A stretch of DNA of 64,000 bases from Mytilinidion resinicola (GCF_010093595.1 NW_022985452.1:1-64000), one strand, 5' to 3'; shown: positions 21,826-36,227, numbered from the stretch's first letter. Notes: generated by a model from the sequence alone, not told the origin. A program made the numbers and translations.

Positions 21826-24584
21826 TGTCGTTGATGATGTCTGCTCGCTGTTAGCGATGTTCGATGAAAGATACAGGAGGCGCCTTACAACCTACTGTAG
21901 AATGAAGTGACAGTGTTAAGTTATCTAATAGGAGACACAGGTTGTTAGTCGCAGGTGGCCAAGGAAATAAGAGCACGGTGGCGCAGCTTACCGGGAATGT
22001 CTAAACAGCATGAAATTCGAGGCATGCGTATTGAATAAACCTGGCTTCTGTCGAGCTTGCTAGTCTTATGTATGCTGTGCTCCTACATCGCACACACCGT
22101 GATCAACGACCATTGTGGGTTCCTACATCCCGTACACCGAGCTACCGTGATCAACGACGATGGGCGTTTTCTAATAGGTGGAGCGAGCAGCGCTATGCGG
22201 ACATAGGTAAGATCCCAGCCACGCTGACGGGTGCTGGGGCCTACGGCGGGACACCTGATATTCGATTCAACGCACCAAGTGGGGATATTCTGACCGCTTG
22301 ACGGAGTCCGAGAGAGGTCACGCGCTTGCAACCGAATAGGTTTAGAAATTTCGGCGTTGTTGGTTGCAAAGCCTTTGGAAACCGCTGGCCTAGGGGGGGT
22401 GAGACGTCATGTTCAGGACTTGATTCGAGAGGCACAGAGTAGATATTCGCACGTTTTCTCAAAGAAGACTCGAAATGCGCGGACTTTTTAACGACCTTGG
22501 AGAACTTCCTGTGTAAGTATAGTCTGTCAGGGCGTGAACGTCACAACCCCCATTAAATGACCAATGGAATCTCATGCTTCATTTGCACTGAACTCCAATA
22601 TAAGTGCTCTCTCCGCTCGCAAATAGACGTACGCATCACATCAAGAGGCGACTCGTTGTGAAATAAGGCCTCAAGGTTATGCGCGACGATGGGGAAGACA
22701 CGTAGGTGAAGGAGGAACCAGAGGATTGACACGGAAATCAAGAAGTGAAACACCAGCCAAGAAATCGAAATACAATTTGATATACAATTGAAAAGCTTCA
22801 TTGGTGAGAATGCTACACGCGTTGAAATGCACGTGAAAATGTATGAGAAAACACGGAGATCGGTGTTTACGAATCATCGTTGTACAATCCCGTCCTGGAC
22901 GGACTGAGTGCGATGTTTCGTGCACGGTGGTGCTGTGGTCGTCAGTCCGTTCAGGGCGGGGCGGGGGACTGTATATTGGTTCCGGGGGGCGCCAAGAGCC
23001 CACCAGTACGCGCACTCTCTCCGACTGATCGGTTCCTTCACCATCCTTGGGGCGCTTTTGACTTTTGACTTCGGTCCCCTCTGCCGCGAGCCACTCAGCG
23101 CCGCCCGCCAGCCTCGAGGCAATCTGCGGCTGCACGTGGCGGCCATGCCACGACTCCCGAAGCCCCGGTCGCGCCATGCGATGATGCTATCGTCGATCAA
23201 CTCCAACCAACGTCACCCCGCGTCAACGTCCGTGCGACGCGGCTCCTCGTAGTCCTCGGCCTTTGGAAACTTAGAGCCTCTCTTCACGTCCGGTGGTTCA
23301 GCGCTAAACCGGAGTCGATCCTGGTCAGCCTCCTCTCTGGGCTAATACGTGGTCGGCTTGAAGGGCGATTGGCTAGACTGCTGTTTCCGTCTAAGGCGCC
23401 CAGAGTTGCTACCTCGTGCGGTAATTTTGTGGCTTGGTTTTAGAGGGTGACCACCGGACATGAAGAGAGGCTGTATTGTTGTTGCGTTTCAGACTTGCAG
23501 CGGTAGCAAGGTGGACGTGAGCAAGGCTGTCACGGACGGATTGCCTCGTGCGGCGAATGTTTACATTTCCGACGCCGCCTTCGTGCCGTATGCGGCTGCG
23601 TCAAAGTAATTAAGCGGGAAATTGATGTCATCCGATATATTCTCGTTCGCCAGCGCTCGTCCGGTGTCTAAATGGCCTGACATTGATATGGCGCCACATC
23701 AAACGTGCTTCATTTCTTCAGTGAGGACATCCTGATTCTCCTGCCCGAGCGAATCCGCAAAGTAGTGCGCGGTGGACATGTGTGGCATGGTGATGGCCAT
23801 ACTTTCCTATGGATCCTTAAGGGAACTGGCGGGCAATGAGTCTGAGCGAAGCCGCCGTGTGATGGTGCGTGGATTACGTGCGATGGTCCTAAAGCCTTTC
23901 CAGACATGTCCGGCTTCGATCATCCGAATGGTTGGACCCTTAGGATCATCAATGGTGTGGAAGAAGTGTGTGTCGCCGTTGAAGCCTAACAACAACTCGA
24001 CGAGCTATGCGAACTTAGGCGTGGGCTGCGCAGGTCTTGATCGCGCTGCTTCCTGAAGTTGTTGAATTCTTGAGGTTCGGTAGATATTCGGGCAGCTAGT
24101 GCACGTGACGTATAGGAAGCATTCTGGAGATACTGGATCCATCATATATTGTAGGAGATCTGGTATAGAAATGGCTGCACGGACCTCTTTCAAGGTGTAT
24201 GTATAGCTAGCTAGGATTTCCACGTAGAATCGACATCTGTTGTCCTCCGTTTCACAGTCACGTGAGCGAAAATATCTCAAAGACATCGAGAACGACGCCA
24301 AAAAAGTCCTTGCGAATCAAGTTTGAAGTATCTCGAATAGCCCAAAGACCCGACATCAAACCCAATCATCGAAGCTGAGCGTCATTCCAAAAGCACTTGA
24401 GAGCCTACTTCAACTTCCGCACTCCGCCATCTCAAAAGACGCTTAAAAGTGTGTTCATTTTGCACCACCAGTCCCATTTTGGTTCCCGAATTCTAGATAG
24501 GTAGTAGTACACCGAACTCCCCCTAGAACCTCCCAAACCATGACTCAGAACTTGAAGCTATTACTCGTGCCTAATGCTTCAAGC
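21826..24584. other. Long spacer, possible decayed frame on minus strand
   Basis: About 2.8 kb without a convincing gene. On the minus strand 24301-23807 is open in one frame apart from a single stop at about 24005, and part of it has coding feel (HFFHTIDDPKGPTIRMIEAG), but I do not recognise a family. The rest shows nothing. This marks the border between the metabolite cluster and the housekeeping block. Confidence 0.4.
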
Positions 24585-26233
<1,649 letters not shown>

Positions 26234-27342
26234 GATGGGTTGCGATCGGAAGGATGTTTTTGCGAGGAGAGTAGGTTGCAGGCGCGCACGGGGGCAATGC
26301 GTATGAGGAGGCGAAGCAATGCGGTCGCAGACCTATCAAGCGGCGGCGGCGGGGTAGACTCAGTTGGGATCGCGAGAGTGGTTGGGGCGGCCGGTGAGAG
26401 ATGTTTGGCGTGGTGTTGGTGAAGCTCAGAAATTGAACGAATCGCGAGAGCTCGGCCCTGGCATTTTGCCAGGCGGTGAATTCATGGCTTGGAGTGCTTC
26501 AGACGTCGTTTTAAGCCCGACAAAATGTACGCTCTACCAGTCTAATACAGGTCGTCTAGAAATTACATAGATTGAGTCCAGAATCCATATTGCTTGGGAG
26601 ACCTCCAACATGCTAAACATATGGCCAGTTGGCAGCCGAATCGCACCAAGCGCACTTCATTGGAAACTGCTAATTATTTTGTCCTGGGCAAGACGGATCA
26701 CAGGAATAATCCGCATTTGGGATTTGCATTTTTGTTTCTTCTCGATGAATGTCCACTATCATAAGTGTCCACCTCCATGCTCCATCTCCTAGTGTACATA
26801 CGGCCGCAGTCTCTCACCCTACGTCCACTGTCTCGCCATCCCATCCCGTCCCTTTCCATGTCAGAAGCGGAAGGCTGGTCGAGCTAAGCACCGACCCTTC
26901 AACCCCCAATTTGTGACCGACTTGAATCCTCCCCAGTCCGGTCCACCGAAATACCGGACAGCATCCGCACTCGTATCGCAGGCATAACTAGTTCCAGCAA
27001 AAATCCACTGTCATCCACCAGGTAAGGTATGCACAAGAAAGGAAGCAAAGAGTAAGAGCCGAGTCGATGGCTCGGAGAGTAGGGAAGAGGGTCGGAGGAT
27101 CGGAGCTTGAGTATGACCTGCATTGTAGATGCCTACGAAGAGATGCAAACCATCCTTGACGCATCCCCAAAGCCCCTGAATGGAGCTAGGTGAAACTCCT
27201 CGTAAGCCAGTTTGTTGGAAAGGATCATTAATGTGTTTTTCGGTGTTATAGCGCTCGATTATTGATTGAACAGCCGGCCAAGTGTTGAAGGCTAAGCAAT
27301 CAACTGACAGCCGAACTGGCATAGCAGGATAATGAGAGACGC
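26234..27342. other. Intergenic between bdf1 3' end and rvb1 promoter
   Basis: About 1.1 kb holding the rvb1 upstream region and the bdf1 3' flank. No gene, repeat or RNA was recognised. Confidence 0.6.
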
Positions 27343-30179
27343 CTATTCCTCCTCGCTTTCGGAACCGCTCTCATCGTCGTCCTCACTAGAGTCATCGTTT
27401 TGAGCGGCTGTAAACTGTTAGAAAAAGGACCATCATCATGATCGATGGAGGAAACTTACCAGGAGGGGATTGGTCAGAATTGGAGGCGTTGGCATCAAAG
27501 TTCTGCAGCTGCTGCCTGATTTGCTTAATCTTATTTTCCTGTTCTTCCTTGCCCATGGGCTTGTTCTTCTTGGGCTTCGAGGGGGCTGGAGCCTTGGGTG
27601 CACGTCCTCGGGGTGCGAAATCATCGTCGTCGCGGACTTTTGGACCCTTGACGGATTTGATGAATGATAGGAGTTTGCGAAGAGTGGCGTCATTGATCTC
27701 GTCCATATCGATTTCCATCTCGTCGTCATTGACGGCCTGCGTCTGTTAGTATAATCAAAATACACATTAGATAAGTCAACTTACGGCCAAATGAGGGACA
27801 CCGTTGCGGATGATCTGGACAGCTTTCCGCATATCCACATCGCCTAGGGTGCTGATACCATCTGAGATCTCCTGCTTCTGAGCAAAGCTTAATGGCGCAG
27901 GTTCCTTTTCCTGTCTGCGCTGCTTTGAGTGTTTCAAAGGGGGCACAAGAGTACTGCTCTTCCTCTTTGGTGCTTGCTTTGCCGAACTCTTCGAACCCTT
28001 CTTGGTAGGAGCCTTCGGGGACATCCTCTTTCCGGCTTTTTGTTGTATGAGTCGTTGGGCTTTCTCGTTGAGTTGCGCCATTTGCTGCTGAAGAGCCATC
28101 AGTTCGGCAGTTTGCGCATCGACTTCGTCGTCGTCTTCCTCCTCCTCTTCAGAGTCTGTTGGTGATGGCGGCTGTGACGCTTCACGGTTGTTAGCGAGCC
28201 AATCGCTCTTTTCTGCCCACAGTTCCTCGAATACAGCCTGGAAGTCTTTCCCCATCTTGTGCACAACGTCCTCAGGCGGGTTGAACTTGTAGCAGTTATC
28301 GAATATCAGTTTGACGTCGGAGTAGAATTCTTTTGAGGTCTGATATAGTCCTTCCTTCAAGTTTCTCTCGACAGTAGACAGATCCATAGGTTTCTTGATG
28401 ATCCGAAGATAATTAGGAATGTTCAGCGCCACGGGGTCCACAGGCTGCATGAATGGCATTGCAAGAGCCTTGTATTTTGGCTTCGTCAGCGCAGAGAGTA
28501 CCGACTCGCAGAACTTCATTTCAAGTTGGTACTTCTTCTTCTTAGGTTTGACGCTATTATATGGAAGATCCTTGGGCGGAGGCCGGTGGATTTCGCGCTT
28601 CGGTCGATCAGTGGCATTCGACGAGTCACGTCGAATGATAGGCGTGCCATCATGATTCAGGGGGAAAAGGTTCTGAGGAGAGGTGACCGTCGGGGTGGCA
28701 ACGACGGGAGAAGCTACAGGGATTGCTGCAGCCCGAGATTCCCGGCGTGGCTTGCTTGTTGTCGACACCACAGGCTTCTTTAGCCTCTTATGGGCAGGCT
28801 GTTGAGGGATTTCGTCTCGAGGCAGCTTTATCATGCCTTTTAGGAAGTAGGCTCGCATGTTGAGACCTGCTTGAGAAACCGGATGAGCAATGCCGTTGAA
28901 AGCTATGCTGTTGTCGACGACGAGATCGAGATCCATCATGAACTCTGTGACCGAAGCATACTTATCCGTCTTCAATTTTGTTTCCATGTCCTGAAGAGAC
29001 ATCGGGTTCTTGACAAAATCGGGGTAGTTGGGGATGCCGAGAGCCACAGGGTCCACGGGGTCCCGGAATGCGGTTGAGACCTTGATCTTCTTTGTGTTCC
29101 TGACGCGCTCAAGCAGGAACTTGTTTTGCGCCTTGTTGATTGGACCTGGAGGCCATGGTTGCGCATCGACAGCTCTCTGTATCGAAGCTTGGTCGGCGAT
29201 CGTCAATGTTCCATCAGCGGGATGGTTTTCCTTGGGACCTGGCACCTCTGGCATCTTGAACTCGGTGGAATTCACCATCTCTTCATCCGTCTTTGTCCGT
29301 TTCGCTGACGGCTCCTCTTCGTCATCATCTTCCCTCGAGCGCACTTTGCCTGCTGATGGCACATCCGTCATCTCTTGGTCGACCGTGATTGGCGATTGGG
29401 TGAAAGACATCTCAGCCAGTGCAGCTTCGGGTTGTGTCTCCACTGTCAACTGGTCCTCAATGGGTGTATGAGTGCCGGCCTTTAGCGTGGTGATATCTCC
29501 AGACGGCTCAAGGACCTCGGTGGCGGGTGCGAGGAATGAATCCATCTCAGTGTCCATCTCAGTGTCCTGTGTGACGAGCGCAGCAGGCGCATAAGAATCG
29601 CTTTTCGAGAATTCCTGCGAAACATCCTCTGAGACCTCCTGAGAGACTTCTCGAAGCACCTCCTGCGATATATCCATAACATCGGTTGTCTGCGGCTTGC
29701 TCACGGGCTCTGCCACAGATTGGGGGGCGAGGTCTGTCTCTCCCGCACTTGCGCCAACGATGTCCGTCTCCGGCTCTCGAGCAGTGGGCACTGACCGGGT
29801 GTCCTCCCTGATATCTGAGGTGGGAGCCTCGACTGCGGTGGTGATAGACGTATCGGTGGTGGTTTCGGGGATGAATTGGGCTATGGGCGCAATGCCACTA
29901 GAGACGTCGGTGATGGGAGCCGGCGCATCCTCCACTAATGTTTGGTCTTCGACTGGAACATGGTTTCCGTTTCCGTTGATGGCGACTGGCTCCTCCAGAA
30001 CAGGTTCGGCAGGCTGCGCTGACGGATCGAGTGAGGGGATTTCAGGTTCATCAAAGAGGGCGTCGTACTTGTGCGCGATTCTGGTATATTGATAAATACA
30101 TGTGCCGCTGAGACAAAGGAGACAGCAAAGCGCGCGGTGGAGGGCAGACTCACCCGTTGACTTCAGAATCCAGAATCAT
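27343..30179 (-). CDS. bdf1: BET double-bromodomain protein Bdf1
   Basis: Four exons: 30179-30154, 30080-27785, 27742-27460 and 27407-27343. Total 2,670 nt, 889 aa. Nuclear acetyl-histone reader that works with TFIID and SWR1 in fungi. A Ser/Thr/Glu-rich N-terminus of about 300 residues comes first. Bromodomain 1 (about 330-425) has PVDPVALGIPNY and the acetyl-lysine pocket DNSIAFNG. Bromodomain 2 (about 535-640) has PVDPVALNIPNYLRIIKKPM and FDNCYKFNPPEDVV. Next come a Lys/Ser-rich region and an ET domain (about 740-810, PLSFAQKQEI to ATLRKLLSFIK, split by an intron). The protein ends in a short acidic tail coded by the last exon. The first exon codes only eight codons plus two bases. Divergent from the Utp12-domain gene. 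Confidence 0.95.
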
Positions 30180-31023
30180 CGTTTCCGAGAGCACCGGCGG
30201 CGCCTTGCCCTCGAATGGCGCTGTGTCGAAGGCAGATGATGTCATCACGGCCATCAGTAGTCCATCCACGGCGCGGTCCTGATGCGATCTTTATGGGCGG
30301 GTTGTTTGTCGCGCGCGACAGCCGGACGGTGATAGACGTGGCGCGACACGCGACGGGCAGGCCAGGAAGCGCTAGAAGTGGCAGCACAGTCCTCGAGAGT
30401 GGATGCGCAGGCTGGGCGACGAGATGCGCGCAGTGAGGTGAGATGGAGTCGGTGAGGCCGTGGCGGGGGTGTCGGCGATGGTGTGGCGGTGTTTGGAGAC
30501 GGCGAAAACAAAGGCGGCCGGGCTGCGACTTAAGTTAAGTCTGGGGCGAAGCGTGCACGTGACAGCCTGTGGGCAAGTTCGGTTAGATGAGTCACGGTTG
30601 TGAAACGGCGTGAGGACGCGTGTTGATGCGGCGCAGAGCGCGACGGCGAGGGGCGTGAGGGGCGGCGCAGGGATGGGGAAGTAAATAACAAAGACGGGAG
30701 TAAAAGACGCGCGATACTGACGACACGATGAGTGCTAGTGAAAGCAGCCGGTCGGCGCGGTGAGGCGATGGCAGCGATGGCAGATTCGGTGGGGGTGGTC
30801 GCGCGATATTATTGGGTTGCAGCACGGGGGCGGAGAGCGTCAACGAAGGACGAGACGGCGGGCCAGCTCTTTAAAGAAAATCCGGCCCTGGAAAAGGAGG
30901 GGTCACGTGGCCGCGGTCCGTGCGGGCTAAGCTCTGCTCGCTCAGAAAAATTTCGCCCGCCAGCGCCAGGCAGAGAACACCAAGCATCGCCCTTTTCGCA
31001 TCACCACCTGCCTCCAGCTCGCC
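30180..31023. promoter_or_regulatory. Bidirectional upstream region of bdf1 and Utp12-domain gene
   Basis: 844 bases between two divergent start codons, generally GC-rich. It must contain both promoters and 5' leaders. No repeat or additional gene was recognised. Confidence 0.6.
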
Positions 31024-32325
31024 ATGTCGCGCCCACGCCCCCAGGGCACCTCGCAGCCGCCCTCGAAGCGGGCCAAGCTGTCCCAGGAGCCTCCCAAGGC
31101 CGGCCTCGAGGGCCTCGTCAACGGCACGCACGGCAAGAAGCCCCAATTTTCCGCAAAGACGAACGGCGTGCACAGCACACGGCAGGACCGGGCTGATGAG
31201 TCGAGGACCGTCATGGCAGTTGGCGACAGCAGCCGCCAGGGGTTCGTCGCCGTGGAAGATGTGGCCGGAGAAGAGATCGTAATGATTAGCAGCGGCGAGG
31301 AGGACAGCGACGATGACAGCTCCGACAGCGACAAGGAGGAGGAGCAAAATGACGCTGGAGCTGGAGCACAAGTGGAAGATGATGCGGATGCGCCTGCGAC
31401 AATCCAGCTTGAGAACGGCGGCGTCGACTCTGCCACCGAGCCCACCTTTGGAGAGCTCCTCCGAGCACACGCGCCAGACGTGATTGACGTCCAGGCCTCT
31501 TACATCGATCCCCACGCCGACTTCAGCGCCGTCACCGCCTTACCCGCCGAACGACGCCTCTCTGTTCCCACTGGGGCCTCTCTCGGCACCGTCCTCACAC
31601 AAGCTCTGAAAACTAACGACCGGCAACTGCTCGAATCATGCTTCCGCTTCAACGAGCTCGACAGCGTGCGGAACACTGTTGAAAGGCTCCCATCGAAGCT
31701 GGTCGCAACCCTGCTGCAGAAGCTAGCCGAGCGATTACACAAACGACCCGGGCGCGCCGGTCATCTCATGGTGTGGGTACAATGGGTGATCATTGCACAC
31801 GGCGCATACCTTGCCGGCCAGCCCAAAGTGGTCAAGCAGCTCACAGAGCTCAACCGCGTGCTCAAACAGCGTGCAAGCGGCTTACAACCACTACTGTCCC
31901 TCAAAGGCAGGCTTGACATGCTAAAAGCTCAGGTTACCCTCAGGGAGGACATTCAAACCCGAGCCGCAATGGTAGACGAAGACGACGAACCTGTGATCTA
32001 CGTCGAACCAAGAGAGGAGGAAGCTCAAAAACAGCCTATGACGAGGAAGGACTTGATCATTGAAAATCACGACAACACCAACAGCTCGGGCGATGAAATG
32101 CCCACAACGATGAACGACATCAGCGACTCGGAAGTTGACAGCCAAGACTCTGAGGACTTGGTTGATGACGAGGCAGAGGAGACGGACGACGACTCTGGCG
32201 ACGACGTGTCAGGGTCAGAGTCAGAGGTCGAAAGCGACATGGAGTTGGGCGACGCAGACGACATATCAGAGAGCGAAGAGGAGTCGATGTCAACGGCACG
32301 TCCGAAAGTCTTACGTCGAAATTAA
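31024..32325 (+). CDS. Utp12-domain nucleolar protein (Utp5/WDR43-like)
   Basis: Single-exon frame of 433 aa. Residues about 175-305 form a Utp12 domain (LGTVLTQALKTNDRQLLESC, then VATLLQKLAERLHKRPGRAG and WVQWVIIAHGAYLAG, then LKGRLDMLKAQ). In U3 snoRNP subunits such as Utp5/WDR43 and Utp12 this domain mediates assembly of the small-subunit processome. The N-terminus has a basic RGP-like start (MSRPRPQ...PPSKRAKLS) and an acidic stretch at residues 90-120. The C-terminus beyond residue 340 is very acidic, rich in Asp, Glu and Ser. No WD40 repeats are visible, so this is a short form with only the Utp12 module. Role in pre-rRNA processing is inferred from the domain. Confidence 0.85.
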   Translation: MSRPRPQGTSQPPSKRAKLSQEPPKAGLEGLVNGTHGKKPQFSAKTNGVHSTRQDRADESRTVMAVGDSSRQGFVAVEDVAGEEIVMISSGEEDSDDDSSDSDKEEEQNDAGAGAQVEDDADAPATIQLENGGVDSATEPTFGELLRAHAPDVIDVQASYIDPHADFSAVTALPAERRLSVPTGASLGTVLTQALKTNDRQLLESCFRFNELDSVRNTVERLPSKLVATLLQKLAERLHKRPGRAGHLMVWVQWVIIAHGAYLAGQPKVVKQLTELNRVLKQRASGLQPLLSLKGRLDMLKAQVTLREDIQTRAAMVDEDDEPVIYVEPREEEAQKQPMTRKDLIIENHDNTNSSGDEMPTTMNDISDSEVDSQDSEDLVDDEAEETDDDSGDDVSGSESEVESDMELGDADDISESEEESMSTARPKVLRRN

Positions 32326-32960
32326 CCAAAAGCCCCGTTTTCATCTCCATTTCCCTCGGCGCTCACTTGTGCCCCCACAGTCGGATGGGATCGCTATTTC
32401 TGTCTTGCATGTTTTGCAAATAACGTCACGTAAATGGAGGTCTTTGTTTCAGTTTATATCTGCCGCATGAGGATATGAGTGGGCATGATATCCAGGCGTT
32501 GCTGTGTCGATTTTCGGGATTCACAATGTCAGCGACGTCTTAGGAGCCAGTTGCATAGCGCTGGATTCAGTGGACGAGCTGCTGATGGCATTGAGTATTT
32601 TTGTCTCGAGTTCGCTGAGCTGCTCATATGTAGCTGTTCAAAGAGTTCAAACAGAATCAATCAAATAGATCGATTACACCATGATGTGTATTCTGTATCA
32701 GTTGTCAAACACCACATATCAAAATTTATATACAAATCCCTGTAGCCATGGCGTGCGATTAGCGAGTTCCGCGTTTTGGTGGAGAAGCGGAGGCTTTCCG
32801 CCGCACTCTTCATCTTTACACGCCCGCCTGGGCATTTCCTCAAAAGGACCGAATCGAAAGATTATTCATTCTAAAGAGAACATGACCAATTTCACGATTG
32901 TACATCCCAACAGCATTTCTGCCCCAAGACAAACATCCGCCTTGCACACCAAGCCATACC
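32326..32960. other. Intergenic, nothing recognised
   Basis: About 635 bases of 3' flank of the Utp12-domain gene and upstream sequence of the MFS pseudogene. No gene or repeat was recognised. Confidence 0.55.
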
Positions 32961-34838
32961 ATGTCGCGCACATCCACGCTGACCCATGCGAGCCAAGGCA
33001 TCTCTCAACCTGCACTGCCTTCACCGGTTCAGCTAGAACCTCTTCGAGACGAGCGCAAGCACAATGGCAGCTTTTTGGATACACCGCCACTAGATGAGGC
33101 GGACCCCATTCCGTCCGATACGTCGCCAGAGACTGTGTCTCGGGAAGACAGCATAGAGTCGCATTTCAGGGGCACCTGGCATGAAATAACTTTCATATTG
33201 GTCGTCATAATGGCTCAACTGTTTTCTGTAAGCTCTTGCATGTCTCTGGTGCTTCCGATAGCTCACAGCTAGGCATCGATCATGCGGCTGACATCGGCAA
33301 GCAAATGAATCTAGGCAACACCATCATTCAAGCCGCCAGCATTGCTGACACCTTTCGAATCGGTGAAGTGCAGGAAAGCTGGTTTGTCGCAAGCTATAGG
33401 TTGGTTGACTTGCCGCTGGAGCTTGTGTGCTAGGCTGACAGTAGCACAGTACAACCGTAGGGGCCTTCGTGCTTGTTACCGGAAGACTCGGTGATATCTA
33501 CGGGATCAAGACTCTCTGGATGATTGGGTGGACTTGGCTTGCCGTGTTCTCTCTTCTCTGTGGCTTCTGTGGCTATGTCCAATCTGCCGTCCTCTTCGAT
33601 GTCTTTCGTGCTCTCATGGGAATTGGCCCTGCGACGCTGATGCCGAATGCGTCCGCGTTGTTAGGCACCGCCTTCCCGCCTGGCTTCAAAAAGAATCTTG
33701 CGTTTGCCATCTTTGGAGCTGTCGCTCCTGGAGGCTACGTTTTAGGCCTGACTTGGGGTGCTATCTTTACCCAGATCGCTGAAGATTGGCGATGGACGTA
33801 TTGGAGTATGACGTTCCTCTGCCTGACCATGACATTTGCAGCCTGGCTCGTTATCCCATCCGAGCTGAATGTTAGCCACGGAGGATCATTCGATTGGCTT
33901 GGTAGCTTGGTCGGAATATCCGGGCTCGTTCTCATATTCTTCGCTTTCAAGTATGTATCCGACCACATGCGTTTGTCAAACCAGCTAACAACAGCCCAAC
34001 AGCGGGGCTCCACTCTTCAGCTAGGGAGCTGTATACATACCCACCCTGCTAGTTGTAGGGCTATTGCTAATTGTCTTGTTCGTGCTCATTGAGAATCGCA
34101 CCGAAGACCCCGTTATGCCCATGTCGATGTTCACGAAACCTGCCTTCGCTGCTGTTATCGTGAGCCTGGCATGTGGATGGATGAGCTTCGGAATGTTTCA
34201 ATATTACGAACCCCAATTGTAAAGACAGTGTCATAACCCAAAAGGACCCCAAGCTGACGAACATAAAGTCTGATGCGCCTACGTGGTATCTCCATGATGG
34301 AGCTATGTCTCCAGGTACAATTTCTAGTCTATCCACCGTCTTCGCGCAAGCTAAATACCCTCAGTTGATCCCTTGTGCGGCTTGCGGCGCCTTCGCGGCA
34401 GCAACCGCCGTGTACCTCCTCCCACGAGTCCCGGCATGGACCGTCTTCCTTGCATCCATGTGCTTTTTCTGCATTTCGCAAATCCTCCTTGCATTGACCC
34501 CCGTCAACCAATCATATTGGCCAATGACGTTTCCGCTCACTGTACTCGTCTCCATTGGCCCTGACCTCAGTTTTGCGAGCGCAAGTTTAATCGTGAGTGA
34601 TCAGGTTTCAAGAAAGCAGCAAGGGGCCGCGGGGAGTTTCATCAACACGGTCGTAAACTACTCGATTGGCCTGGGACTGGCTTTTGGTGGTAACATCGAA
34701 GTGTCTACTAACGATCATGGGAGAGATACATTGAAGGGGTATCGCTCTGCATGGTGGCTGGGCGCTGGGTTTGCGGGGCTGGGGGTTGTGCTCACGATCT
34801 TGTCGCGGAAGAAAATGCAGAGGCATAAGCAGGAGTAG
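32961..34838 (+). pseudogene. MFS drug transporter (ATR1-like), disrupted
   Basis: Exons can be placed at 32961-33227, 33269-33399, 33450-33950 and from 34003. The first part is a good 14-TM MFS protein: ITFILVVIMAQLF in TM1, VTGRLGDIYG (motif A), and FRALMGIGPATLMPNASALLG. It resembles the aminotriazole-resistance group. After the third intron the frame meets TAG at 34022-34024 within an otherwise fitting sequence (NGAPLFS, stop, GAVYIPTLLVVGLLL), probably from TGG. Near 34285-34310 the frame shifts by one base (LRGISMMELC continues as MSPGTISSLSTVF). Beyond that the reading is clean to SRKKMQRHKQE at 34838 (VSRKQQGAAGSFINTVVNYS). At least two lesions therefore break it. A sequencing error could explain the frameshift but less easily the stop. 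Confidence 0.75.
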
Positions 34839-36227
34839 GAGATGCATTGGCCATCGCCAGACTTCTTCATGATGAGAACAAAAGATTTAGCAACTCAAGG
34901 GCTAAGAGTCTTTGGCGTAATTAGGATCAAGAGCTCAAAAGAGAAACACTCGGTAAGACCTCTAAGAATCAACTCAGCGCACCATCCTATCCCTATAGAG
35001 AGCGAGATTGTATCAGAATATTCCATCAATACCATCCCCCTACAAATCTCTAGCAAACACCAAACATTTCAACCCAGTCTCACTTCCCAATTTTTTTATC
35101 CTCAGATAGTCAAAGAGATAGTTCCACACCAGCTGATCCCTTCCCCACTCTTATACCGCTCCCCCAAACTCTCAACACGCCCTATCCCAACCCCCATTCC
35201 CCTCAACCCCAACTATGCACCACCCGCCTCTCCGCCCACAACCCATCACACCACCAAACCCCCCCACCCTCCTCGCCACCCTCCACAACCTCGACGGCTC
35301 ACGCGTCCGCCCTACAGACCTGCCACACCCTCTCATCCGCACCAACTCCGGCCATCTCAAACCCGACCACTACGCGAGGAGAGCTCCCCTACAGGTGACC
35401 AGAATCCGAGGTGAAGCATATCTTCCCCGCCACCCCTCCCCCCTTGCACCTCGCCAAAGCCCCTTACTCACAACTCTAGCATCCCATCGACGGATCTCTG
35501 ATACGTCCAGTACGAGTCACTATCAACCACTCCGAGCTGAGCGCTATCGCGACATTGCGCTAGGTAGAGCCTCCCGCGTATCCACGTTCTCTTCTCCGTG
35601 GGCGCGCCACTACGAGTGTTCCGACGCAGCAAAGCGTGCGCACTGCGTTACTCTATCTGCGCTGCTGGCACTGATTGACGAGGCTGTGGCGTCGTGGAAC
35701 GGAGCTGGCTGCACGGAGGGGGATAGTGTTGAGGCGAGGTATCGTGTGCTTCACGGGCGAGCCGTGGCGGCTGAGCGACTAGGCAGAGGATAAGCAACGC
35801 GCAGGGAGGTTAAAAGGATCGTGTGTGCACTCAACCCTCTACACCTGCAGCATACCCTCGGGGCGGTTGACAAGACAGCAAGCCAGATAAACCAATATCT
35901 AGATACGTCCTTTCGACTACTAAAACATCCAGCCCGCACATTCACCGCCCTATACACACACGCCCCGTAGAGCGCACCCCCCCACCCACCCGCCCACCCA
36001 ATGCGACCCAATACCCGCCGAAGATGCATCCAGCCCTCCCGATTCGATGCCCATGCAATACGCTCACTCCCCCAAAAAAATGCCCAAAGCGGAAAGAAAA
36101 TAATATAACAAAAAAAAAACGCCAGACCCAGAATTCTTTCCCCCGGAGAGAGAAGTCGTTACATTCGTACTCGTAATCCAACAACCAGCCCACCCCTCTT
36201 TATATAATTACGGCTTCCCATCCTCCA
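34839..36227. other. Intergenic with low-complexity CT-rich DNA
   Basis: About 1.4 kb. The segment 35150-35330 is strongly C- and CT-rich, and 35970-36005 is a C-rich run of CCCACCCA units. The only sizeable frame is listed separately. It also includes the 3' flank of the ADAM gene. Confidence 0.5.
35215..35793 (+). CDS. Hypothetical open frame, doubtful
   Basis: 192-aa open frame beginning at an ATG in CT-rich DNA. The first 60 residues are rich in Pro and His, mostly reflecting base composition. The C-terminal 60 residues (SSPWARHYECSDAAKRAHC, ALLALIDEAVASWNGAG) look more protein-like but match no family I know. A possible intron (donor at 35395, acceptor near 35480) would give a shorter alternative product. 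No neighbour suggests a role. It may be spurious. Confidence 0.25.
   Translation: MHHPPLRPQPITPPNPPTLLATLHNLDGSRVRPTDLPHPLIRTNSGHLKPDHYARRAPLQVTRIRGEAYLPRHPSPLAPRQSPLLTTLASHRRISDTSSTSHYQPLRAERYRDIALGRASRVSTFSSPWARHYECSDAAKRAHCVTLSALLALIDEAVASWNGAGCTEGDSVEARYRVLHGRAVAAERLGRG

Noticed and set aside
22677..23177. 166-codon open frame on the minus strand in the 22-24 kb spacer
   Set aside because: No family motif, no consistent start or splice context and low-complexity composition; treated as chance.
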